Shown here: piece after piece, positions 1 to 6,476 of the stretch
How positions within the stretch are numbered: the stretch's first letter is position 1
Layout of the letters: the number at the start of each line of letters is the position of its first letter
From: UMGS1052 sp045532035
GTDB lineage: Bacteria > Bacillota > Clostridia > Oscillospirales > CAG-382
Direction: 5' to 3'
NCBI GenBank assembly: GCA_045532035.1
Contig: JAZSFD010000064.1
Coordinates: 1-25,116, forward strand
DNA: 25,116 nucleotides
Position numbers and translations under genes: made by a program
Notes under the pieces: model-generated
Database searches by the model: none
Told to the model about the DNA's origin: nothing
Seen by the model: only the letters and a program-made list of their open reading frames with translations

Positions 1-1216
1 CCATATATTCTTCAAGGCACAAACCCTCGCTCATTATGATCTGTGCATGGTATCTGCCGACATAGCGGTAATGCCATGGTTCAAACATGATCTTTGTGAT
101 GTCGGTTTTGTCTTTAGGATAGCGCAGGATGAAGCCGAACTTTGCGCAGTTTTGCAAAAGCCAGCTGTATTCCGCGGTGTTTGCAAAGGCTTGACTTGCC
201 GAAGGAAGGTTGTGCAGATCGCAACAAAGACCGCTCTGATGCTCACTGGTGCCGGGGAGAGCCACTGCCTGGGATGCCTTTTCATAAGCGCGGTCACCGA
301 AGCTTGGGCGAAGCGCCGCCACCTGATTGTCAAAAAGCTGTTGCTGATAGTTATAAGATCGGTAGCCGCTGGTAATGCTCAAGGAGGTATAGCCGCAGGC
401 GGCTGCCTCTTTCAGCATGGCCTCCATTGCTTTTGCGGCATAAAGATCCATTTGCTGGGTGTTTCTGCCGTCCCGTCTTGTGTGGATAAGATCAGTGAGC
501 TGTGCGGGCAGGTAGTCTTTCGTGAGAGTATTCTCGGTGTTGACAAGAAAAAGATACTTGTCGCGGTCGGCAGGATTCATGTATTCCTCGTATGCCGAAA
601 GGTCTGTTTTGAACTCAACTGCAGATGCACGGGAGGTATAGACATTGTCAAAATAATCGCTGACTGTAAGCGCGCTTTCGACAATTGAAGTGCGGCTGAC
701 AAGATAATAATCATCCACATTGACTTTTATGTCTACCACAAGCTTTGTGTTGGTCTTTTGATAGTCAAATATCAGACCATCAATGTAATTCTCATAAAAT
801 TCAAGGGGTATCAAAAGCTTTTTGCCGACTCTTTTGCAGCTTTCTGAAAGGAATCTGTTCTCACCGTCAAGACAAAAAGAGTTGCCGCCCGAAAACTTTG
901 CATAAGATCCGTCGGGAAAAACAAGGGTCTTTGTGCCCTCGTCGCCGTAAATGCCGTAGGAGCAGTATTCGGCAAGGGTTTCGGGAGAAAGATAGAATTT
1001 GCCATCCTCACATATCAGTTCTTCGGCCTTTATCGAGCGGATGCGGTTACTGCCTTTTCTGAGGTAAAAGGAATAGGGCATTTCGCCGTCATCTGTTGAA
1101 TTTATATCAAAAGCAAAAATTCCGAAAACTGCCACGGCAAAGACAAGAAAAACAGCAGCTATCACAGCAACAAGCAAAAGCTTTGCGCTAAAAGATGAGT
1201 TATTGTTTTTTGCCAT
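1..1216 (-). CDS. VanY-family D-alanyl-D-alanine carboxypeptidase, membrane-anchored, 3' end cut by the window
   Basis: The frame is open from the ATG at 1216 to the left edge (405 codons), with GGAGGTG just upstream of the start. Residues about 10-35 form one hydrophobic segment after a short polar N-terminus, so the protein is probably anchored with its bulk outside the cell. Residues about 60-160 contain a stretch ending in a 'lPlefye...GlifDyqktntklvvdi' pattern that resembles the copper amine oxidase N-terminal-like domain often found on clostridial wall proteins. The C-terminal half is the VanY peptidase domain: TSGYRS, then SEHQSGLCCD with the SxHxxGxxxD zinc motif (S324, H326, D333), and EPWHYRYVG with the third zinc ligand H382. 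The family removes the terminal D-Ala from peptidoglycan stem peptides. No van resistance genes are nearby, so a wall-maintenance role is more likely than glycopeptide resistance. Little of the C-terminus should be missing, because EPWH normally lies near the end. Confidence 0.9.
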   Translation of the reverse strand, partial: MAKNNNSSFSAKLLLVAVIAAVFLVFAVAVFGIFAFDINSTDDGEMPYSFYLRKGSNRIRSIKAEELICEDGKFYLSPETLAEYCSYGIYGDEGTKTLVFPDGSYAKFSGGNSFCLDGENRFLSESCKRVGKKLLIPLEFYENYIDGLIFDYQKTNTKLVVDIKVNVDDYYLVSRTSIVESALTVSDYFDNVYTSRASAVEFKTDLSAYEEYMNPADRDKYLFLVNTENTLTKDYLPAQLTDLIHTRRDGRNTQQMDLYAAKAMEAMLKEAAACGYTSLSITSGYRSYNYQQQLFDNQVAALRPSFGDRAYEKASQAVALPGTSEHQSGLCCDLHNLPSASQAFANTAEYSWLLQNCAKFGFILRYPKDKTDITKIMFEPWHYRYVGRYHAQIIMSEGLCLEEYM

Positions 1217-1257
1217 TGAAAAACACCTCCGTTTTCTGAATCGATTTGTCATCGACG

Positions 1258-1279
1258 GATATACTTATAACAGTATATC
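1258..1279 (-). promoter_or_regulatory. Extended -10 promoter of the VanY-like gene inside an 8-bp inverted repeat
   Basis: GATATACT (1258-1265) and AGTATATC (1272-1279) are a perfect inverted repeat with a 6-base spacer. Read on the minus strand, the right arm supplies TGATATACT, an extended -10 element about 56 bases before the VanY-like start. No good -35 is seen. A dimeric regulator bound here would cover the -10. By symmetry TATACT also occurs on the plus strand, so the site could also affect the rightward 64-aa gene. Regulator identity is unknown. Confidence 0.45.
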
Positions 1280-1346
1280 ACATTTTTTCATTTTATGGAA
1301 TATGCTTTTTATAAAATCTTTGATTTTTTTGACGGGAGGCGCGCTT

Positions 1347-1541
1347 ATGTCACAGAAACACGAAAAAATAAGAAAAGAATATTTTGACGAAAGACCTCTT
1401 GAGGAGGTTTGGGAGAATATGTATTGCGACCCTTTGGATTGCGACGAACGGGTTTATTCTTCAAAAATCAAAGAAAAACAGAGATATCAGGAGAAAAAAG
1501 AAGAAAATGACGGTTTTTTTGAACAAGAACGGCTGATTTGA
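1347..1541 (+). CDS. Small highly charged protein of unknown function, 64 aa
   Basis: The ATG at 1347 is chosen because GGGAGG lies at 1334-1339, about 7 bases upstream. An in-frame upstream start at 1203 would place the coding region across the VanY-like promoter and has no ribosome binding site. The protein is mostly Glu, Lys, Asp, Arg and Tyr, with no signal peptide or membrane segment, and is probably helical. It has two Cys (MYCDPLDCDE) near the middle, not enough for a zinc finger. It ends only seven bases before the first CtsR heptad, so it precedes but is not part of the heat-shock operon. I do not recognise the family and propose no function. Confidence 0.55.
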   Translation: MSQKHEKIRKEYFDERPLEEVWENMYCDPLDCDERVYSSKIKEKQRYQEKKEENDGFFEQERLI

Positions 1542-1547
1542 ATTGTT

Positions 1548-1593
1548 TTTGACTTTATTTGTCTTTGACTTTCTTTGACCTTTAGGGTATAAT
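1548..1593 (+). promoter_or_regulatory. ctsR operon promoter with upstream CtsR heptads (inverted orientation)
   Basis: TTGACT (1565-1570) and TATAAT (1588-1593) are separated by 17 bases, a near-consensus SigA promoter. TTTGACT at 1548-1554 and 1564-1570 and TTTGACC at 1574-1580 are minus-strand copies of the CtsR heptad (R)GTCAAA. The last two are 3 bases apart, the spacing of a standard CtsR box, and one of them contains the -35 itself. Binding of CtsR here would directly block RNA polymerase. Confidence 0.9.
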
Positions 1594-1602
1594 TATCACG
1601 AA

Positions 1603-1630
1603 AGGTCAAGAAAGGTCAAGAAAGGTCAAA
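1603..1630 (+). promoter_or_regulatory. CtsR operator downstream of the -10: three direct heptads
   Basis: GGTCAAG (1604-1610), GGTCAAG (1614-1620) and GGTCAAA (1624-1630) are direct heptads each separated by AAA, matching the CtsR consensus RGTCAAA-NAN-RGTCAAA. They start ten bases after the -10 and run up to the ctsR ribosome binding site (AAAGGAG, about 1628-1634), so bound CtsR would cover the transcription start. Two overlapping boxes can be drawn from the three heptads. Confidence 0.92.
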
Positions 1631-1641
1631 GGAGAAACAAA

Positions 1642-2094
1642 ATGCTCATATCCGAAAAAATAGCAAAAATGATCGAACAGATGCTGGAGGAACAGAACGG
1701 AATTGCCGAAATACAGAGAAACGATTTCGCAAACCGTTTAGGCTGTGTCCCCAGCCAGATAAACTATGTCATATCCTCCCGCTTCTCAAAGCAACACGGC
1801 TATATCGTCGAAAGCCGCAGAGGTGGCGGTGGATACATCAAGATCACCCGTGTACGCATGGAGGGAAGAGAATATCTGATGCATCTTTTCGCATCGGCGG
1901 GAAACAGCCTTGACATTCAATCTCTCAGGGCGTATCTTATCTCGCTTCTTGAAAACGGGATTATTTCCGAGGGGCATCTGAAGATATTTTCGGCAATGCT
2001 GTCCGACAGCGCACTGTCTGCCGAGACAGACAAAAATGTGAGAGATATGCTTCGCGCTGACATTTTCAAGACATTGCTTCTCAATCTTATCTGA
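1642..2094 (+). CDS. ctsR: Transcriptional repressor of class III heat-shock genes, CtsR
   Basis: The 150-aa length is normal for CtsR. The N-terminal half is a winged helix-turn-helix that reads direct heptads. The hallmark ESRRGGGGYIKI wing lies at residues about 57-68; the Arg in this glycine-rich wing is the residue known in Bacillus to be phosphorylated by McsB. The C-terminal four-helix part mediates dimerisation. The start is the ATG at 1642 after AAAGGAG. It is the first gene of ctsR-mcsA-mcsB-clpC, and its own operators precede it, giving autoregulation: repression at normal temperature, release on heat or protein stress. Confidence 0.97.
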   Translation: MLISEKIAKMIEQMLEEQNGIAEIQRNDFANRLGCVPSQINYVISSRFSKQHGYIVESRRGGGGYIKITRVRMEGREYLMHLFASAGNSLDIQSLRAYLISLLENGIISEGHLKIFSAMLSDSALSAETDKNVRDMLRADIFKTLLLNLI

Positions 2095-2122
2095 AAACAC
2101 AGGACAAAAGGAGTTGATACAT

Positions 2123-2701
2123 ATGCTGTGTGAGATCTGCAAAAAAAATCAGGCAACATTCTTTTATAAGCAAACAAAAAACGGAGTAACTTTTGAAAAA
2201 AATCTTTGTTCATCCTGCGCGAAAGAGCAGGGACTTACGGCAAATTACGGACTTTTTGATTTCGACGGCATCGCATCGGATGATTTCTTCGGCGGACTTT
2301 TCGGAAGCTTTGCCGCAGGACAGCCGAAGATAGTTGCGGCACAAAAATGTGAAAAATGCGGCATGACTTTGGGTGAGCTGCTTAATTCGGGGCGTGTAGG
2401 TTGTGCACAGTGTTATAATGTTTTCCGAAAATCCCTCATACCTACCATCACAAAGATCCATGGAAATGTGGCGCACTGCGGAAAGGTGCCGATGATCGAA
2501 AATGCCGGGGAAAACATTTTCGAAAAAGAAGATACAAAGGTGCAAGAGCCTGTCTGCGAGCTTTCGATCAGCGAACAGATATCGGCTCTCAAAAACAAAC
2601 TGAAGGATGCAATAGAGGCTCAGGAATATGAAATGGCGGCAAAATACCGCGACAGCATTAAGGAGCTCGAAAAGAAGCTTGCGGAAGGAGGCGAGGAATA
2701 A
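2123..2701 (+). CDS. mcsA: McsA, zinc-binding activator of the McsB arginine kinase
   Basis: The start is the ATG at 2123, 9 bases after AAAGGAG (2107-2113); a TTG nine bases further upstream touches the ribosome binding site and is rejected. The 192-aa protein has four CxxC pairs (CEIC, CSSC, CEKC, CAQC), two near the N-terminus and two around residues 75-100, the double zinc-finger pattern of McsA. Residues about 150-188 are a UVR-type coiled helix (SEQISALKNKL...YEMAAKYRDSIKELEKKL). McsA binds and activates McsB and can bind CtsR. The stop overlaps the mcsB start by one base (TAATG), implying coupled translation. Confidence 0.95.
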   Translation: MLCEICKKNQATFFYKQTKNGVTFEKNLCSSCAKEQGLTANYGLFDFDGIASDDFFGGLFGSFAAGQPKIVAAQKCEKCGMTLGELLNSGRVGCAQCYNVFRKSLIPTITKIHGNVAHCGKVPMIENAGENIFEKEDTKVQEPVCELSISEQISALKNKLKDAIEAQEYEMAAKYRDSIKELEKKLAEGGEE

Positions 2702-3717
2702 TGAAATGGTTTAATGACAAACGTTCATCCGACGGCGTAGTGCTCAGCTCAAGAGTGCGCCTTGCACGAAATCTTGCCGATTATCCTTTTCCGAAAAAGT
2801 GCAGCGAAGAAGATAAGATAAAAATCTGCAGCACCGTGAAAAACGCCCTTTCGTCTTATTCCTGCGAAAGATTTAATTACATACTTCTCGATTCTCTTTC
2901 GGCAATTGATAAGAATGTACTGCTCGAGGATCACATGATAAGCCGTGAGTTCTGCGAGGGGGAAGCTTTGGGCCGAATGCTTGTGACAGACGAGCATTCC
3001 ACTGTGTCTGTCATGGTCAATGAAGAAGATCATCTGCGCATTCAGTCGATATTTCCCGGGCTTGACATTGACCTTGCCTATAAAAAGGCTTGCGAGGTTG
3101 ATGATGCCATCCTTCACGGAGCAAAGCAGGCATTTGACGAAAAACTCGGTTATCTGACCTCCTGCCCCACAAACTTGGGGACGGGAATGCGTGCCTCCGT
3201 AATGCTTCATCTTCCTGCTCTTACCTCCTGCGGACAGATGAAAAGCCTTGTGAATACCCTTACAAAAATAGGTCTTGCGGTACGCGGACTTTATGGAGAG
3301 GGAAGTGAAGCCGACGGATGCCTGTATCAAATATCCAATCAGATAACCCTCGGAGTATCGGAGGAGGATGCCATCGGAAAGCTTTCGGGCGCCGTAAGCC
3401 AGGTGGTCGAGCGCGAGAAGCATCTGCGGGAAACTCTTGTTTCGGGTGGCGGCATTGATTTCGAAGACAGCATCTGCCGCTCTCTGGGACTTTTGAAATA
3501 TGCGAAGAAAATGTCCTCCAAGGAGTTTCTGAAGCTTTGGTCGGATGTGAGGTTCGGTGTTGAAAGCGGAGTTATAAAGGAACTTGAAACTGTTAATCTT
3601 TCGAAGCTTCTTGTGGAGGCGATGCCTGCGCATATTCTTAAGAAATACCCCGAAATTACCACCACAGCCGCACGGGATGCAAAACGCGCGGATGTTATAA
3701 AAAGCTATTTTGTATAA
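2701..3717 (+). CDS. mcsB: Protein-arginine kinase McsB
   Basis: This 338-aa protein belongs to the phosphagen (guanido) kinase fold. SSRVRLARNL at residues about 16-25 is the family signature, NEEDHLRIQ lies in the middle, and SCPTNLGTGMRASV carries the conserved active-site Cys (C155). Near the C-terminus RDAKRA matches the RDxxRA motif that binds phospho-arginine allosterically in McsB. The enzyme phosphorylates arginines on CtsR and on damaged proteins, marking the latter for ClpC-ClpP. It is somewhat shorter than the Bacillus protein (about 363 aa), but all key motifs are present. Its frame overlaps mcsA by one base and ends 16 bases before clpC. Confidence 0.96.
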   Translation: MKWFNDKRSSDGVVLSSRVRLARNLADYPFPKKCSEEDKIKICSTVKNALSSYSCERFNYILLDSLSAIDKNVLLEDHMISREFCEGEALGRMLVTDEHSTVSVMVNEEDHLRIQSIFPGLDIDLAYKKACEVDDAILHGAKQAFDEKLGYLTSCPTNLGTGMRASVMLHLPALTSCGQMKSLVNTLTKIGLAVRGLYGEGSEADGCLYQISNQITLGVSEEDAIGKLSGAVSQVVEREKHLRETLVSGGGIDFEDSICRSLGLLKYAKKMSSKEFLKLWSDVRFGVESGVIKELETVNLSKLLVEAMPAHILKKYPEITTTAARDAKRADVIKSYFV

Positions 3718-3733
3718 TTTGAGGTGATATAAA

Positions 3734-6202
3734 ATGACAGACAGATTTACCGATAACGCCCAGCGTGCCCTCGGTGCGGCATACACAGCCGCCCGCAAGC
3801 TCGGGCATACAAGCGTCGGAAGCGAGCATCTTCTTTTGGGGCTTCTTTCACGCACCGAATCGCTTGCCGCAAAGCTCCTTGAAAAATATGGTGTCAGCTT
3901 TGATTCGTTCCGCGCTGTCATCGAGGAAAGCTGCGGTATCGGAGAGGAAAACGAGCAGGACATCGATATGAGCCCGAGGGCAAAGCGTATCCTTGAAAAT
4001 TCGAGAGGGGAGGCTGTTGCCACAGCGCAAAATTATATCGGCACAGAGCATATTCTCATGGCAATACTCCATGAAACCGATTGCCTTGCGGTAAGACTTT
4101 TATCTGAGCTTGGCATTGATTATGAAGAGCTTTATGCCAGAACCTCCACTGTTGCCTGCGGCTTTGAGCCTTCGGGATTTACTCAGACCACGCCGAAAGC
4201 TTCAAAAAAACAGTCCGAGAGCGGCAAGAAAGGCTCATCCGTCAAGACCGAGACCCTTGACAGCTACGGAAGGGATCTCACCGCCGCCGCCCGCGAGGGA
4301 AAGCTTGACCCGGTCATCGGAAGAGAAAATGAGATGGAGCGTGTTATCCAGATCCTTTCCCGCCGCACCAAGAACAATCCTTGTCTCATCGGCGAGCCTG
4401 GCGTCGGAAAAACCGCTGTTGCCGAGGGGCTTGCACTGAGGATTGTTGAGGGCAAGGTGCCCGATACCATCAGCGGCAAAAGAGTGGTCACCCTTGATCT
4501 TTCGGGAATGATCGCCGGCGCAAAATACCGCGGCGAATTTGAAGAGCGCATCAAGAATGTCATGGCAGAGGTCAAAAAGGCAGGAAATGTCATCCTGTTT
4601 ATTGATGAAATCCACACTCTCATAGGCGCAGGTTCGGCCGAGGGAGCAATTGATGCCGCAAACATCTTAAAGCCTGCTCTTTCGCGAGGTGAGATCCAGG
4701 TGGTGGGTGCTACCACCATATCCGAATACCGCAAATATATTGAAAAGGATTCGGCGCTTGAACGCAGGTTTCAGTCAGTCATGGTGGGTGAGCCCTCGAA
4801 GGAGGAAGCGGTGCTTATCCTCAAAGGCTTGAAGGATAAATATGAAGCTCATCACAAGGTGAAAATAGGCGATGCCGCCATAAATGCCGCGGTTGAGCTG
4901 TCATCGAGATACATTGCTGACAGATATCTGCCCGACAAAGCAATCGATCTTATTGACGAGGCGGCATCTAAAAAGCGTATCGGCGAGATTACGGTTCCTG
5001 CACCTCTTCGCGAGACCGAGGAGGAGATAAAGCGCCTTGATGCCGAAAAGAGCGAGGCAGTCAAGCTTCAGGAATTTGAAAAGGCGGCGCAGATAAGAAA
5101 TCGCGAAAAGGAATTGAAAGAAAAGCTTGCTGCCGACAAAGCCGAATGGGAGGAAAAAAAGCGCACAAGCTATCCCGAGATCACAGATACGGATATCGCC
5201 GAGGTGGTGACAAGCTGGACCTCTATTCCTGTGGCGAAGCTTGCGCAGGAGGAATCCGAAAAGCTTCTTAATCTTGATGCAATACTTCGCGGCAGAGTTA
5301 TCGGTCAGGACGAGGCGGTGTCGGTAATCTCCCGTGCCATCCGTCGCGGCAGAACGGGACTTAAGGATCCCAAAAGACCTCAGGGCTCGTTTATTTTCTG
5401 CGGACCTACGGGTGTCGGAAAGACCGAGCTTTCGAAAGCTCTTGCCGAAGCGATCTTCGGCGATGAAAACGCTATCATCCGCTTTGATATGTCTGAATAT
5501 ATGGAAAAGCACTCGGTGTCGAAGCTTATTGGTTCGCCTCCCGGCTATGTGGGATATGACGAGGCGGGACAGCTTACCGAAAAGATCAGAAGAAAACCCT
5601 ATTCGGTGCTTCTTTTTGATGAGATCGAAAAGGCGCATCCTGATGTTTTCAACATTCTTCTTCAGATCCTTGAGGACGGAATACTCACAGATTCCCACGG
5701 CAGACGCGTTGATTTCAGAAATTCCGTCATCATTATGACCTCAAATCTCGGTCATTCGGCAGATGCCGAGCCCAAACGCTTAGGGTTTGTCAACGATGAG
5801 GATAAGACCGCCGAGCATGACAGACAGAGCGCAAAGGTCATGGAGGCGCTGAAGGGTTATTTCCGCCCGGAATTCCTCAACCGTGTTGATGAAATAGTAG
5901 TCTTCCGCAAGCTGTCGGATGAGGACATCGGAAAGATTGCAAAGCTTATGCTTTCGGAGATCACGAAGCGTATAGAAAATCTTGGCATTTCTATCACTTT
6001 CTCAGATGAGGTCACCGCTCTTCTTGCAAAGGAAGGCTTTGACGAGGTATATGGCGCTCGTCCTTTGCGCCGCGCAATTCAGCGAAAGATTGAGGACAGC
6101 TTCTCGGTTGAGCTTCTTGAGGGAAAGGTCAAAAAGGGCGACGGTGTGACGGCGGTGCTTGAAGACGGAAAAATCGTTTATGAAAAAGAAGCCGAAGAAT
6201 AA
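3734..6202 (+). CDS. clpC: ATP-dependent Clp protease unfoldase subunit ClpC
   Basis: The 822-aa length is typical of ClpC. Residues 1-145 hold two Clp N-repeats (SVGSEHLLLGLL and YIGTEHILMAIL). The first AAA+ module has Walker A GEPGVGKT at 220-227 and Walker B VILFIDEIHTL. A UVR-type middle segment (LQEFEKAAQIRNREKEL) follows at about 440-465 and marks ClpC rather than ClpB. The second AAA+ module has Walker A GPTGVGKT at 557-564 and Walker B VLLFDEIEKAHPDV, then the Clp D2-small domain. ClpC unfolds substrates, including McsB-phosphorylated proteins, and feeds them to ClpP, which is not in this window. GAGGTGA precedes the ATG. The radA and disA genes that follow clpC in Bacillus are absent here. 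Confidence 0.97.
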   Translation: MTDRFTDNAQRALGAAYTAARKLGHTSVGSEHLLLGLLSRTESLAAKLLEKYGVSFDSFRAVIEESCGIGEENEQDIDMSPRAKRILENSRGEAVATAQNYIGTEHILMAILHETDCLAVRLLSELGIDYEELYARTSTVACGFEPSGFTQTTPKASKKQSESGKKGSSVKTETLDSYGRDLTAAAREGKLDPVIGRENEMERVIQILSRRTKNNPCLIGEPGVGKTAVAEGLALRIVEGKVPDTISGKRVVTLDLSGMIAGAKYRGEFEERIKNVMAEVKKAGNVILFIDEIHTLIGAGSAEGAIDAANILKPALSRGEIQVVGATTISEYRKYIEKDSALERRFQSVMVGEPSKEEAVLILKGLKDKYEAHHKVKIGDAAINAAVELSSRYIADRYLPDKAIDLIDEAASKKRIGEITVPAPLRETEEEIKRLDAEKSEAVKLQEFEKAAQIRNREKELKEKLAADKAEWEEKKRTSYPEITDTDIAEVVTSWTSIPVAKLAQEESEKLLNLDAILRGRVIGQDEAVSVISRAIRRGRTGLKDPKRPQGSFIFCGPTGVGKTELSKALAEAIFGDENAIIRFDMSEYMEKHSVSKLIGSPPGYVGYDEAGQLTEKIRRKPYSVLLFDEIEKAHPDVFNILLQILEDGILTDSHGRRVDFRNSVIIMTSNLGHSADAEPKRLGFVNDEDKTAEHDRQSAKVMEALKGYFRPEFLNRVDEIVVFRKLSDEDIGKIAKLMLSEITKRIENLGISITFSDEVTALLAKEGFDEVYGARPLRRAIQRKIEDSFSVELLEGKVKKGDGVTAVLEDGKIVYEKEAEE

Positions 6203-6335
6203 AATGAAAAAATTGGTTATTTTTCATTCAGCTTTCATGTAATCATCACATTGTGGCTTTATTATATAAACTGTAAGGCAGGATAGCTAACTGAATAGAG
6301 ATCTTGTTCTTCATTTCTCCTTAAAATATGTTGGG
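6203..6335. other. AT-rich spacer after clpC
   Basis: No coding sequence is seen. Directly after the clpC stop, ATGAAAAA (6204-6211) and TTTTTCAT (6220-6227) form an 8-bp hairpin with a short loop; it is AT-only in most pairs and would be a weak structure. The rest shows nothing recognisable before the strong terminator that follows. Confidence 0.4.
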
Positions 6336-6377
6336 AAACGCCCCGAAGCAATTTGTTTGCCTCGGGGCGTTTTCTGT
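6336..6377 (+). terminator. Rho-independent terminator of the clpC operon
   Basis: AAACGCCCCGA-A-GCAA and TTGC-C-TCGGGGCGTTT pair across a short loop with a single A/C mismatch; TTTT follows the stem. It lies about 134 bases after clpC. Confidence 0.85.
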
Positions 6378-6423
6378 CTTGCCTGTGCAGGTGAGCGACT
6401 CCACAAAAGCAGGAGCTTTCGGA

Positions 6424-6457
6424 ACAAAAAAGAGAGAAGCTTTCACTTCTCTCTTTT
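6424..6457 (-). terminator. Terminator of the SLH surface-protein gene
   Basis: AAAAGAGAGAAG (6428-6439) and CTTCTCTCTTTT (6446-6457) are a perfect 12-bp inverted repeat with loop CTTTCA. On the minus strand it is followed by TTTTTTGTT, about 20 bases after the surface-protein stop. Confidence 0.85.
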
Positions 6458-6476
6458 GGATTATGAGGTTTTTGCT

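Noticed and set aside
1203..1346. N-terminal extension of the 64-aa protein (start at 1203)
   Set aside because: The extension crosses the VanY-like gene start and the palindromic promoter, while the internal ATG at 1347 has a good ribosome binding site.
1603..1630. Ten-base tandem repeat as a minisatellite or CRISPR remnant
   Set aside because: The unit is exactly the CtsR heptad plus 3 bases and sits at the promoter of ctsR, so it is an operator.
2749..4023. Long minus-strand open frame of 424 codons
   Set aside because: It lies entirely antisense to mcsB and the start of clpC, both certain genes, has no ribosome binding site and resembles no family; it is a codon-usage shadow.
4901..5698. 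Minus-strand open frame of 265 codons inside clpC
   Set aside because: Antisense to conserved ClpC motifs, with no start signals and low-complexity composition.
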